A stretch of 64,000 nt of DNA from assembly GCA_028285085.1 (NCBI GenBank), contig JANQQI010000092.1:124001-188000 (forward strand), read 5' to 3'. Of the stretch, positions 27,909-37,183 are shown piece by piece. This DNA is from Saprospiraceae bacterium. Lineage in GTDB: Bacteria > Bacteroidota > Bacteroidia > Chitinophagales > Saprospiraceae. Within the stretch, counting starts at the first letter, position 1; each line of letters starts with the position of its first letter. Both the position numbers and the translations under genes were made by a program. The notes beneath the pieces were generated by a model. It was given only the letters and a program-made list of their open reading frames with translations, searched no databases and was not told the origin of the DNA.

Positions 27909-27957
27909 CCACACCACCTCAACACCTTATTTAGAATAAGGTGTTGAGGTGGTGTGG
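27909..27957. terminator. 23-bp perfect hairpin between convergent genes
   Basis: Two perfectly complementary 23-base arms (27909-27931 and 27935-27957) around the 3-nt loop TAG. It lies 13 bp after the decarboxylase stop and 16 bp beyond the stop of the convergent gene. There is no T-tract, so it may act as a strong mRNA-end block for both genes. Confidence 0.75.
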
Positions 27958-27973
27958 AACTAGGCGAATCGCT

Positions 27974-28678
27974 CTAGAAGCCAAATCCGCCGGCCATACC
28001 ACCAAACTGCTTCTGGAATTCCTCCATCGTCATTTCTTGGTAGCCTTCCGAAGGAACATTAAAAACAGCATTATCAACCGTCTTTTCCACCGCTACCGCC
28101 GCAAAAGTCATCATTACCCCTTGGCCACCCATAGAGAACTCTAGAGGGAAACCTTTCAAGCCAGGAAAACGCTTTTCCATCGATTTTGCGTTAGCATTCA
28201 GCTCATCCGTGACGTATAGTTGGATGACATCTTCACTGTCCTTAGGCTTAATATTGGCTTTATAGCACTTGTAGCCAGCAATTTCCTTGGTATCGCCTTT
28301 ATCATAGGTGATATCCAAATCATCAGCACTGACTTTGCCTTCAGATTCTTGCTTTTTGATCTGCTCTTCGTCCATATTGATTTTCATCTTTTGCCCCATC
28401 ATATCCATCAGCATGACGCCAGATTTACCATCCTCTTTCATCAATACGTCGAATTTCATCATTCCCCCCATCATATTGACTTCAACTTTTTGCTGCTCAC
28501 CGTTGAAATAGATATTCATTTGGCTACCGGCTAGCATGGCTGCTTCTGGAGACTCTGGCTCCATTTTGATGAATTCATATTTGATTGCTCCTTCTTTCAT
28601 GACATTCTGCGCTTTCACTACCTGGAAGGAACAACATAACGCCAGCGTTAGTAAAGCAAATTTGAAAACCTTTTTCAT
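27974..28678 (-). CDS. Secreted DUF4412-type protein, methionine-rich
   Basis: 234 aa from the ATG at 28678, where a signal peptide begins (MKKVFKFALLTLALCCSFQ, cut near VKAQ). A longer frame reaching upstream would overlap the exonuclease gene and is rejected. The mature part is rich in Met (VNMMGGMMKFDVLM, MLMDMMGQKMKINM) and has a central IAGYKCYKANI segment typical of DUF4412 proteins. Their function is unknown; the fold may resemble LolA-type lipid-binding sheets. Periplasmic or outer membrane. Confidence 0.75.
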   Translation of the reverse strand: MKKVFKFALLTLALCCSFQVVKAQNVMKEGAIKYEFIKMEPESPEAAMLAGSQMNIYFNGEQQKVEVNMMGGMMKFDVLMKEDGKSGVMLMDMMGQKMKINMDEEQIKKQESEGKVSADDLDITYDKGDTKEIAGYKCYKANIKPKDSEDVIQLYVTDELNANAKSMEKRFPGLKGFPLEFSMGGQGVMMTFAAVAVEKTVDNAVFNVPSEGYQEMTMEEFQKQFGGMAGGFGF

Positions 28679-28821
28679 AATAGAGATTTGTAATTTGTGA
28701 GTTAATGGAAATATAGTCCTAAAAATGGGGTGATTACAGCGTGTAGATATTCTTATTTCGACGGATATAAGCAAATTTTCAACAAATGTCTTTCCACATA
28801 GTTTAGAAAGATCCCTTGAGA

Positions 28822-29364
28822 TTAAAATTGCCACTCATCCAATAACTTTGCGAATATTTTAGCGAGATTCTCCGCATCGGAGATGCCGCGGTGAGGTGTT
28901 CCAGTAAATTCGAAGCCTTCACGTTTTACGGCGCGCCGCAGGCCACATGGGCGGTGAAGGCGTTTTAATTGATGGTATTGTCTCTTAATGTTGAGGTGTG
29001 GAGCCGTCCAATCATCTTCTAAGCGGTGCAACTGACAATCGCGTGCCAGCATGGTTTGATCAAAACTGCCCCAAGAACATAAAAGGTATTCTTCATCGTA
29101 AAGGCCAATCCAATCCTGAAATTCATCAATCACGGTTGGAAAGGTTCCTGCCCGATCAATCTCATCCTGCGTAATGGTGGTCAATTGCTTGCAGAAAGGA
29201 GAAAGATACGGATTTAAAATGGGTTTGATGAAACGATTGTAAGAACCAACGACTTCGCCGTAGTCATCCAGTTTCAAAGCACCAATTTCAATCGTTTCCT
29301 GTATTAGTCCCGGTGGACGACCTTGCCAACAAGTGGCTTCTAAGTCAAAAACAATATAATTCAA
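28822..29364 (-). CDS. DEDDh 3'-5' exonuclease
   Basis: 180 aa, about the size of a single exonuclease domain. Motif I is VFDLEATCW, motif II is WGSFDQTML, and motif III is HRGISDAEN with the catalytic His, giving the DEDDh set of two-metal exonucleases. It resembles the ERI-1/KapD-like branch rather than the DNA polymerase III epsilon subunit. Substrate (RNA or DNA) is unknown. It follows the ion channel gene by 72 nt on the same strand. Confidence 0.85.
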   Translation of the reverse strand: MNYIVFDLEATCWQGRPPGLIQETIEIGALKLDDYGEVVGSYNRFIKPILNPYLSPFCKQLTTITQDEIDRAGTFPTVIDEFQDWIGLYDEEYLLCSWGSFDQTMLARDCQLHRLEDDWTAPHLNIKRQYHQLKRLHRPCGLRRAVKREGFEFTGTPHRGISDAENLAKIFAKLLDEWQF

Positions 29365-29436
29365 GGCGTTTCAGTTTCAGTCTTGTTCCTCTTTAGAATA
29401 GAAGAACGTAAAAATACGATATTTATCACACCTCCC

Positions 29437-30252
29437 CTACTCTTTCTTCTCCAATAACTTCTTCAGTTCGGCGAGCTGCTGTTGAATTTCATCCACTTTT
29501 GCCTCCATTTCACGATTATTATCCAAAGTCATTTCATCCACAAAGATTGCATTGGCGAGAGACATCCCAAATATCCCACCAAACAACACCACCAGTATGA
29601 AATAAAAACGCGTAGCACCAGCAATTACCGCATAGTTAGACAACTTCTGTTCCGCAGCTGCTTGTGCAACTACATTCGGAATCTCATTCCATCCTTCTAC
29701 TGTAAACATTTGAAAGATGTAATAACTCGAAATCAGAGGATCACCGAAGTAATCAGGTACGAGATCACCGTACATGTGGCAAGTCAACATCGCCAGCATA
29801 AAATTGAAAAAGACCAATACCAGAATGACGAAGATAGAGGCTCTCAGTGCCCTTCCTAAACCAGAAAGAATAGACTCCAAGTGCGGAATAAAACGGATGA
29901 AACGTAAGAGGCGAACCATCCGCAGTAAACGCAGAATTTTGAAAACCGAAGTATTCGCGCTGGCAAAAAAAGGCATGAAGTTTAAAAATCCGGGAATGCT
30001 GGCCACTACGATTAAAAAATCAAAGACATTCCAGGAATCCGCGAAGTATTGTTTGCGTCCCAATGCTCTGATCTTCACCAGTGCTTCTAACATAAATAGG
30101 ACCACAAAAAAGTGATCTAACCCATCTAAAATGCGGTAAATACTCGGATATGATTCTTCAATTTGTGGAAAATACAGCGCGAAGATGATCATCGAGTTGA
30201 TGAAGATCGCCACTAATATATTCCGTTCGTCCAGAAAGAACCGATTCAACAT
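29437..30252 (-). CDS. Voltage-gated cation channel (BacNaV/CavMr-like)
   Basis: 271 aa, one six-helix subunit that would form a homotetramer. S4 is the Arg-rich run FKILRLLRMVRLLRFIRF. The pore loop reads FQMFTVEGWNEIP, and S6 includes FGGIFGMSLANAIFVDEM, followed by a C-terminal coiled coil (VDEIQQQLAELKKLL) typical of these tetramers. The filter is T-V-E-G-W-N-E, unlike the TLESW of sodium-selective NaChBac: Gly at position 4 and an acidic residue at position 7. In the native prokaryotic calcium channel CavMr the Gly at position 4 favours Ca2+, so calcium permeation is possible here. The gene begins 2 nt after the acyltransferase stop. Confidence 0.85.
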   Translation of the reverse strand: MLNRFFLDERNILVAIFINSMIIFALYFPQIEESYPSIYRILDGLDHFFVVLFMLEALVKIRALGRKQYFADSWNVFDFLIVVASIPGFLNFMPFFASANTSVFKILRLLRMVRLLRFIRFIPHLESILSGLGRALRASIFVILVLVFFNFMLAMLTCHMYGDLVPDYFGDPLISSYYIFQMFTVEGWNEIPNVVAQAAAEQKLSNYAVIAGATRFYFILVVLFGGIFGMSLANAIFVDEMTLDNNREMEAKVDEIQQQLAELKKLLEKKE

Positions 30253-30254
30253 AG

Positions 30255-31985
30255 CTAGAGAATGTCTTCCGTCACGGCGCTAAATGCCGATTGCGGTTGT
30301 TGCCAGCGAATGGCTGTTTTGAGTTTATAATTGTCTAATCGATTATGGTAAAAATAGAGCAAATTGAAATCTTCGCTGATGATGTCACCAGTCTTGTTAA
30401 AACTCAGTGGCTTCCTCACGTGAAAAATTCCAAGATTGCGTACGCCATGCTTGATTAACTTTTCGATGGGCCAGCGAATTTCTTCGGACAGCTTGATGCG
30501 GCCTTTGGATTCGAAATCGTAAAGTGATTCACGTAGTTGTTCCACCACTTGGGTGACCAACTCAATCTTAAAGACGTAATCCTCACGGGGCAGCCGCAGT
30601 ACACCGAAGATATCCAGATCATTGTTGCTGTAGAGCAAGATATTGAAAACGGCGTAAGCCACCAGATGACTGCTCAGTACAATATTGTCCTTGTGATAGC
30701 GATCAACAATACGATTGGCCAGAATGTGTGTATACTCTGATTCACGTTGCAAATCTTGGAGAATTTCTCCGCTGCTGTTTCTAAAGTAATCTTCAATGTC
30801 AATCACATTACCGTGACGATCGTAGCTCACACCTTCCTCATCGACGAAATTACCTAAAACATCCAGAGGCTTCCCAAACGACAGGGTCAAGTCCGAGCTT
30901 TGGGAGAATAGTTTCCAGATAAACTTAAAGATTTTACGGCGACTGTAGGAGGCATCGCGTAATTGGAGATATTGCTCCTTACCAGTACGCTTGAGGTGTT
31001 GTTCAATCAGAAATTGGGCCTCCAATACAAAGTGATAGCTCAAAATAACGGGGACCACAAAGATCTTCTCGTTTTTACCTTTCTGGCAATTCGCTCGCTG
31101 CGCTTCGACGACAGTCCCCAGCAAACCGAGTTTGAGTTTACTTTCCAAGCGACCCGAGCGTTCGCGGGTCCCTCCCGGGAAGAACAACGAATTCGTACCA
31201 CGCTGAATTGAAAGGTTCGACATCATTTTGAGTGTCTCCAGATAAATCGGATTCTTTTTGCGCCGATCTACTCGATAAGCCCCTAACCGATTCATATAAT
31301 AGGCGGTGTAACCGGTATTGTATAAATTCAAGCCAGCGCCGTAGGAAAATGATGGTAAGCCCAGAATACTATCCATGGCGTAACCAATCAGGATACTATC
31401 CAAATTACTTGAATGGGTGGGTACAACGACCACCGTTCCCTTCTTCATCAAAGCCCGGATCGAATCAGTATGCCCCTTCACCTTAAGACGGTCGTACAAA
31501 CGATATTTCGATCCCCAGAACCGCCGCAAATTACGACCAGCCGCCGTATTCAATAATCGATTGAAGAATAAGGTGAGAAACTTACGTGCGAAAAGGAAGG
31601 TCTTAATTTTAAACGTTCCCACGATTTCCTCGGAGTAACGACCAATAATCCGCCGCAGAATGTCTTCGTTTGCTGCTTTGGCTGCTTCTTGGTCTTTGTC
31701 CAACGCATCACGAACCAGATACTTACGGATTTTGCGCCAAAACTGCCGCTCGTCGGGCGGATCTACTTTCCATGGCTCCTCCTTGATCCGAATGCGCTCG
31801 CGATAAACCGTTTTCGCAATGAGGTCACTCACGACATCAGTCGGCCGAATTTGAATGCGCTTCAGCGTATGTTCATTCAATTCCTCCACGAAAGCAGTTC
31901 GATCCTCACTAAGTTTATATATCGGCCAATCCTCAATATTGGGTATTACCGGAGGATAAACACTGGCTTTATTCTTTTTCTTCAT
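30255..31985 (-). CDS. PlsB/PlsC-type acyltransferase
   Basis: 576 aa. The acyltransferase blocks are VVVVPTHSSNLDSILIGYA (HxxxxD catalytic motif), GAYRVDRRKKN, and LFFPGGTRERSGRLESKLKL (the FPEGTRS-like phosphate-binding block, here FPGGTRS-like). The length and long flanks match the glycerol-3-phosphate acyltransferase group more than the ~240-aa PlsC. It would add an acyl chain in phospholipid synthesis at the inner membrane face. It lies between engB (36 nt upstream) and the channel gene (2 nt downstream), so all three may share an mRNA. Its exact substrate is inferred. Confidence 0.75.
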   Translation of the reverse strand: MKKKNKASVYPPVIPNIEDWPIYKLSEDRTAFVEELNEHTLKRIQIRPTDVVSDLIAKTVYRERIRIKEEPWKVDPPDERQFWRKIRKYLVRDALDKDQEAAKAANEDILRRIIGRYSEEIVGTFKIKTFLFARKFLTLFFNRLLNTAAGRNLRRFWGSKYRLYDRLKVKGHTDSIRALMKKGTVVVVPTHSSNLDSILIGYAMDSILGLPSFSYGAGLNLYNTGYTAYYMNRLGAYRVDRRKKNPIYLETLKMMSNLSIQRGTNSLFFPGGTRERSGRLESKLKLGLLGTVVEAQRANCQKGKNEKIFVVPVILSYHFVLEAQFLIEQHLKRTGKEQYLQLRDASYSRRKIFKFIWKLFSQSSDLTLSFGKPLDVLGNFVDEEGVSYDRHGNVIDIEDYFRNSSGEILQDLQRESEYTHILANRIVDRYHKDNIVLSSHLVAYAVFNILLYSNNDLDIFGVLRLPREDYVFKIELVTQVVEQLRESLYDFESKGRIKLSEEIRWPIEKLIKHGVRNLGIFHVRKPLSFNKTGDIISEDFNLLYFYHNRLDNYKLKTAIRWQQPQSAFSAVTEDIL

Positions 31986-32021
31986 AATCGTTCGTTTAGC
32001 TAGGGCCGTCTGGGTACACCA

Positions 32022-32618
32022 TTAAAATTCTGCATTTACCGACTCGATAAACGCTAAGATCTCTTCGCGGCCTTCTTTCTTGACAGATGAGGTGACGAAA
32101 TGTTCGGGGACCTCATTCCAGTATTTGTGTAATTCATCTAAGAATCGCTTGACGTTTCTAGCCTTGTCATTCGGCTTTAAACGATCCGTTTTTGTAAAAA
32201 CAAGCACAAATGGCACCTGCATTTTACCCATCCAGTTGATGAATTCAATATCAATTTCTTGGGGCTCCACATTGGCATCGATCAATACAAAAGCACATCC
32301 CAGAGATTGGCGCTTTAGTAGATACCCTTCAATCATTTTTTCCCACTCGTATCGCTTACGCTTAGATATTTTTGCGTAACCATAACCGGGCAAATCGACA
32401 ATATACCAGTTGTTGTCCACCAAAAAGTAGTTCAACATTTGGGTTTTACCGGGCTTGTTGGATACTCGGGCCAGGTCTTTTCGCTGGCATAGCATATTAA
32501 TCAAGGAAGATTTACCCACATTTGATCGTCCAATAAACGCATATTCCGGTCGGTCAGGTTTCGGACATTGCCGTTCAGAGGGATAGCTTCCAGTATATTC
32601 GACGTGTTTTACCACCAT
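32022..32618 (-). CDS. engB: Ribosome-biogenesis GTPase EngB (YsxC/YihA)
   Basis: 198 aa, the usual size. G1 is GRSNVGKSSLIN, the switch region carries KPGKTQMLNYF, G3 is DLPGYGYAK, G4 is FTKTDR, and G5 is SSVKKEG. EngB is needed for 50S subunit assembly. It is the first gene of a leftward run with the acyltransferase, channel and exonuclease. Confidence 0.95.
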   Translation of the reverse strand: MVVKHVEYTGSYPSERQCPKPDRPEYAFIGRSNVGKSSLINMLCQRKDLARVSNKPGKTQMLNYFLVDNNWYIVDLPGYGYAKISKRKRYEWEKMIEGYLLKRQSLGCAFVLIDANVEPQEIDIEFINWMGKMQVPFVLVFTKTDRLKPNDKARNVKRFLDELHKYWNEVPEHFVTSSVKKEGREEILAFIESVNAEF

Positions 32619-32659
32619 TTTAATCGTAAAAGAGATTTGAAATTTGCAAACTGCGCCAG

Positions 32660-32667
32660 CAAATATA
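32660..32667 (-). promoter_or_regulatory. -7 promoter element of engB
   Basis: TATATTTG on the minus strand, a perfect TAnnTTTG match, 42 bp before the engB start. Confidence 0.55.
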
Positions 32668-32865
32668 GCATATTGACCTCACCATTCTTTCAAATATGCT
32701 AAGGTTTTGTTAATCCTCTACCCTCTCATGAAGGTGATTTTTAAGAGCGGCATCCTAAAAACAGAGCATTAACCGGGACGATCGGTTAAAAATCCGTTAA
32801 GCCCCGAGTTGATATATGTTTTTTAAAATTCATATCGTTTTACTCAAAATCAAAATCACCAACCT

Positions 32866-33495
32866 ATGAAAAAGATTTTGTTAATCTGCGCTGCCTTGTT
32901 CAGCTTACAAGCAGCTCACGCCCAGCTTTCGATTGGATTGCGAGGAGGCATTAGCACAACAGACCTTGATGGTAAAGAATTATTAGTCCGCAATGGTTCG
33001 GATATCGATCAACTCAAATTATCGGTACGCGAAGCCGGCTATGGCGTCCATTTTGGTTTATTCACCCGTTTACAAATCGAAAACGTTTACATCCAACCGG
33101 AATTACTTTTCAATTCAAACAGCGTTGACTTTACGGTCGAAGAATTGTCTGATGGTTTCAGTACAGTTAAAAATGAACGCTACCAGTATTTGGATATTCC
33201 TATTCTGATTGGGATTAAAAAAGGCCCGTTCCGTCTCCAAGGTGGACCCGTTGCGCACATTTTCATTGATAGCAAATCAGAGCTATTTGATATCAATGGC
33301 TACGATCAAAAGTTTGATGAATCTACTTGGGGCTACCAATTAGGTGTTGGACTTGATATCTGGAAATTCCTTTTCGATCTTAAGTACGAGGGAAGTTTTA
33401 ATAATGCAGGAGATCACATCTCTTTCTTTGGACAGGATTATAATCTTGGAGATTCTCCTGGACGTTTTGTGGCTTCCATCGGCTTAAGATTCTAA
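32866..33495 (+). CDS. Outer-membrane beta-barrel protein (PorT-like)
   Basis: 209 aa with a signal peptide (MKKILLICAALFSLQAAHAQ). The mature part alternates polar and hydrophobic residues and starts with LSIGLRGGISTTDL, typical of small outer-membrane barrels; it ends in an aromatic, VASIGLRF. Conserved barrel strands include VYIQPELLFNS, YLDIPILIGI and WGYQLGVGLDIWKFLFDLKYEG. Ligand unknown. A single-gene unit with its own terminator. Confidence 0.8.
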   Translation: MKKILLICAALFSLQAAHAQLSIGLRGGISTTDLDGKELLVRNGSDIDQLKLSVREAGYGVHFGLFTRLQIENVYIQPELLFNSNSVDFTVEELSDGFSTVKNERYQYLDIPILIGIKKGPFRLQGGPVAHIFIDSKSELFDINGYDQKFDESTWGYQLGVGLDIWKFLFDLKYEGSFNNAGDHISFFGQDYNLGDSPGRFVASIGLRF

Positions 33496-33535
33496 GCATA
33501 CTAAGTAGAAATCCACATCAGGAGGACTACACCCT

Positions 33536-33568
33536 GGCGCCTACCCTACTCGGGTAAGCGCCTTTTTT
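33536..33568 (+). terminator. Terminator of the beta-barrel gene
   Basis: Stem GGCGCCTACCC (33536-33546) and GGGTAAGCGCC (33552-33562), one mismatch, 5-nt loop, then TTTTTT. Confidence 0.85.
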
Positions 33569-33582
33569 ATTGGTGTATTTTA

Positions 33583-34494
33583 TTATTCTTCAACGATCGT
33601 TTCCGCCACGGCAACTGCTGCTACGGAGAAAAAACCTTGTGTGTTTTCATCTTCATTATCGACGGGGATGATATTAGTCGGTACATTGGTGGCCGGTTCG
33701 GCAAAGATACCAGCATCACCCAAAGTGGTTTGCGTTCTTACCTCTTCAAGGAAGTAGAAAGTCTCTTCGGTGATGGCATGCAGCTCTACACGAATAGAAT
33801 CTCCCAACTCATAAGGCGGCAGGTCACTATCGTCAACTGCATCGTCACCAGTATCAGGAATGCGATTGATCCCCTCGGCAATAGGCTGAATGAAAGGAAC
33901 CGCATCGGTATTTACCCCACCAGTAAAGGTCGCATCAAAGGCAAGATTCATTTCTTGTGGTTTGTTCAAAAACATACCATTTTTGAAGGCCTTAATCCAG
34001 TACGTATTACCTCGGCCGGGCAAATCAGTGGAGTGAAATTGGGCATAATAGCCATCCGGCTGGCCGAATTCATCTTCGCGAAATTCAGTGGAAATAGAAT
34101 CAATAGGCGGTACCGGATTCATGCGTGAGACAGCGGTATATGTTTGGCCGTCCAATACAATCGTGAGCGTGTAATCTGCGCCAATAGTACCAAATATACT
34201 ATCAGGGCCTGGACTCCAAACGTAATCTCCAGTTTGGCCTACTTCTACGAAGTTATAAGTATTGCCATCATTACCATCAACTGTAACCGTGGCGCCACTC
34301 GCTTCTGGCGTGAACTCATTAGAAAAGTAAGGCGCTGTGAAACGTAATTTGATGACCTGAGGGCCAGGAAGATTATTCAGAAATGCATCGACACTAAGGA
34401 CGCTTTCGCCTTCATCGAGATCAACATCGATCACGTCGGTGCAAGCAGAAAAAAGGACTATACTCAGAAAGATGGGGATGATATATTTAGACAT
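33583..34494 (-). CDS. DUF4249 outer-membrane-associated lipoprotein
   Basis: 303 aa from the ATG at 34494 (MSKYIIPIFLSIVLFSAC), with a lipobox FSAC. The beta-rich body has the DUF4249 pattern: an early VDVDLDEGESVLSVDAFLN, a ...PVPPIDSIST segment, and YWIKAFKNGMF. DUF4249 proteins are almost always encoded beside a TonB-dependent receptor, as here (56 nt after it), and are thought to be a surface partner of it. Function otherwise unknown. The same pair recurs at 43.8-47.1 kb. Confidence 0.8.
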   Translation of the reverse strand: MSKYIIPIFLSIVLFSACTDVIDVDLDEGESVLSVDAFLNNLPGPQVIKLRFTAPYFSNEFTPEASGATVTVDGNDGNTYNFVEVGQTGDYVWSPGPDSIFGTIGADYTLTIVLDGQTYTAVSRMNPVPPIDSISTEFREDEFGQPDGYYAQFHSTDLPGRGNTYWIKAFKNGMFLNKPQEMNLAFDATFTGGVNTDAVPFIQPIAEGINRIPDTGDDAVDDSDLPPYELGDSIRVELHAITEETFYFLEEVRTQTTLGDAGIFAEPATNVPTNIIPVDNEDENTQGFFSVAAVAVAETIVEE

Positions 34495-34550
34495 AATGTC
34501 GGATTTGAGTGATTTTGCAATAATTGAGAAACGCATACTTCAATGGAGAT

Positions 34551-36950
34551 TTAGAATTCGAAGTTGTAAGCCACTGAAGGAATGAAATTACCAATAACGG
34601 AGAAGCGAATCGCTTCGGTATTGATTGGTTGACCAGCCTGAGGCCGAATGGTCTGCTGTCGGAAATAGATTGAAAATGGATTTCGGCGATTGTAAACGTT
34701 GTAAATCGAGAAGACCCACTCCCCTTTCCATTTGCGGTTAGGACGTTTCTTTTTTGGCTTCCAAGTCGCCGAAAGATCAAGTCGGTGATAAGCAGGAATA
34801 CGCACGTTATTACGGGATTCGTTGGCGTTATAAGGCACAACGTAGCCTTGAATATCCGAGCGGTCGGTTGGGAAGGTGGCCGGTGTACCGGTATTGAATA
34901 CAAAGTTGGATGAGAACGACCAGCGTTTGTTCAATTCGTAAAACAAGGTCAAGCTAAAGTTGTGGGTTTGATCAAAACGTGAAGGAAACCAATCATTTTG
35001 ATTAATACCAGGAACTTTACGCTCAGTACGAGCCAAGGTATAACTTGCCCAACCGGTCAAGGCCCCTTTCTTCTTTTCAACCTGTAATTCTAAACCATAA
35101 GCTCGACCTTCCGCAGAAAGTAAATCCCCTTCAATCAGTTCGTTAACAAATAAATCTGCGCCTTCAATATATTCCAAAAGATTATTGAAATCCTTGTAGT
35201 AGGTTTCAATTGAAGTCACAAACATGTTGTCTTTGAAGTTTTTGAAATAACCAAGAGCGATTTGATCGGCACGAGCAGGTTGGATATTATTTGTACTTGG
35301 CGTCCAAACATCAACCGGAGTTGCTGCTGTAGTGTTAGAGACCAAGTGAATATACTGATACATGCGGTTATAACTCAACTTCACAGACGAAGTCGGGTTA
35401 AGCTGGTATTTGACCGAAGCTCTGGGCTCCCAGCCCGTGTAGGATTGGATATTCTCCCACTGACCAAAAGAGATGGTCTCTAACAAATCGCGACGGGAAG
35501 CATCTTCGTTATCTTCGAAAGTAAAGGCATTACCTTCTCCCATATAATTAAATACGGACAGTCGTAAACCGTAATGGAGTGATAACTTAGAAGTCACTTT
35601 CTGCTCATTTTCAATGAAAATACCGCTTTCGAGAGAGTACTTTTCAGGTAAACCAAAATCAGTTACGGTGCCATCACTTACGCCCACGGCGTTACCCGGT
35701 TCAAATTCATAAAGTATCGTTTGGCCACCGAAGGTAATCGTGTTTTTAGGATTGAGATAGTATTTGAAATCCATTTTTAAGCTATAATTCTGGATATCAG
35801 CATCCCAGTCGAATTGATCTTCGGCGGTGTCCCCAAAATTGATTTGGTAATCGTAATTACTGTAATAAAAAGTAGTATTGGAAAATAGTTTATCACTGAA
35901 CAAGTGATTCCAGCGTAGCGTAGCTGTTTGATTTCCCCAGTTAAATCCGGCAGCATCCCCAAAACCAAAATTATCACGGCCGAAATAACCGGAAAGGAAT
36001 AATTTATCCCGGTCACTGAATATATAGTTCGCCTTAAGAGTGACGTCGTAGAAGTTTAGCTTGGTATCCCCCAAATCGTTCGCATTCAGGAATGGTCGCG
36101 CCAAAACATCAATGTAAGATCGGCGAGCGGCGACGATGAAAGAGGATTTGTCTTTGACGATTGGTGCCTCCAAAGCAAGACGACTAAAGATCAGCCCAAT
36201 CCCGCCGGAGCCAGAAAATTCTTTGCTGTTTCCTTCTTTCATCCGTACATCGAGGATAGAAGATAAGCGTCCACCGTATCGAGCAGGAATTCCACCTTTA
36301 TAAAGCTTGACATCCTTTACCGCATCGGGATTGAAAACAGAGAAGAAACCAAAAAGGTGAGAAGAGTTATAAACTGGTGCCTCATCGAGCAAAACTAAGT
36401 TTTGGTCAATACTACCACCCCGAACGTTAAAGCCAGTTGCTCCCTCTCCGACCGTGTTTACCCCCGGAAGGAGTTGGATACTTCGGATCACGTCTACTTC
36501 ACCGAGTAAAGCCGGGAGTTTTTCAATCGTCTTCATTCCCAACTTATTTACACTCATCTCGGTCGTGGTGACGTTGCGATCTTCTGCTTCGGAGGTAACA
36601 ACCACCTCAACGAGCTCATTCACCATTTCCCCGAGTTCAATGTTTAGGGTTTGATTCTCGGTTAAACTAATCTGTTGGGTTTGTGTGGCGAAGCCAATGT
36701 AGGAAATTTCTACTTCGTAGCTGCCCGCCGGGACAGATAGAGAGTAAAAACCGTAAGCATTGGATACGGTACCTGCACTAATGGAACGGATAAATACCGA
36801 AGCCCCAATGAGTGTTTCACCGTTGGAGGCATCTTTTACATAGCCACTTAGGGTAACCTGATTTGACTTTTGCGAATCGTCCTGTCCCTGGACGATAAAG
36901 GGTAGCGCCAGCACTACCAGCAGTAGTGCGACAATTCTAGAGGTGTTCAT
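34551..36950 (-). CDS. TonB-dependent receptor, carboxypeptidase-regulatory N-domain
   Basis: 799 aa from the ATG at 36950 (MNTSRIVALLLVVLALPF). After the signal peptide comes a carboxypeptidase-regulatory-like domain (VTLSGYVKDASNGETLIGAS), then the plug (LPALLGEVDVIRSIQLLPGV, GFNVRGGSIDQNLVLLDEAP) and a 22-strand-type barrel ending in a Phe (SVAYNFEF). It imports an unknown substrate across the outer membrane with TonB energy. Paired with the downstream DUF4249 gene. A TATTTTTG box lies 32 bp before the start. Confidence 0.9.
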   Translation of the reverse strand: MNTSRIVALLLVVLALPFIVQGQDDSQKSNQVTLSGYVKDASNGETLIGASVFIRSISAGTVSNAYGFYSLSVPAGSYEVEISYIGFATQTQQISLTENQTLNIELGEMVNELVEVVVTSEAEDRNVTTTEMSVNKLGMKTIEKLPALLGEVDVIRSIQLLPGVNTVGEGATGFNVRGGSIDQNLVLLDEAPVYNSSHLFGFFSVFNPDAVKDVKLYKGGIPARYGGRLSSILDVRMKEGNSKEFSGSGGIGLIFSRLALEAPIVKDKSSFIVAARRSYIDVLARPFLNANDLGDTKLNFYDVTLKANYIFSDRDKLFLSGYFGRDNFGFGDAAGFNWGNQTATLRWNHLFSDKLFSNTTFYYSNYDYQINFGDTAEDQFDWDADIQNYSLKMDFKYYLNPKNTITFGGQTILYEFEPGNAVGVSDGTVTDFGLPEKYSLESGIFIENEQKVTSKLSLHYGLRLSVFNYMGEGNAFTFEDNEDASRRDLLETISFGQWENIQSYTGWEPRASVKYQLNPTSSVKLSYNRMYQYIHLVSNTTAATPVDVWTPSTNNIQPARADQIALGYFKNFKDNMFVTSIETYYKDFNNLLEYIEGADLFVNELIEGDLLSAEGRAYGLELQVEKKKGALTGWASYTLARTERKVPGINQNDWFPSRFDQTHNFSLTLFYELNKRWSFSSNFVFNTGTPATFPTDRSDIQGYVVPYNANESRNNVRIPAYHRLDLSATWKPKKKRPNRKWKGEWVFSIYNVYNRRNPFSIYFRQQTIRPQAGQPINTEAIRFSVIGNFIPSVAYNFEF

Positions 36951-36981
36951 TTTTGTTATGCTTTGAATTTTAAAATCGCCC

Positions 36982-36989
36982 CAAAAATA
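36982..36989 (-). promoter_or_regulatory. -7 promoter element of the TonB receptor operon
   Basis: TATTTTTG on the minus strand, a perfect TAnnTTTG match. Confidence 0.5.
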
Positions 36990-37183
36990 AGAGAGAAAAG
37001 TGTACTTAAATAATTGCATTTTTGGATTTTAGGTCAAGACAAGTATTCCTTCGACCAAACACGACTAATGAACGTCGGATCATCAACTACGGTTCGACCA
37101 AATCCGCAATTAATTTTTATACACCCTAAAAAATAGCTCAACTTGAAATACGAAAACCGAAAAAACACATTATTAATATCCCC

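Noticed and set aside
28679-28834. N-terminal extension of the DUF4412 protein
   Set aside because: It would overlap the exonuclease gene, and the signal peptide starts at the internal ATG at 28678.
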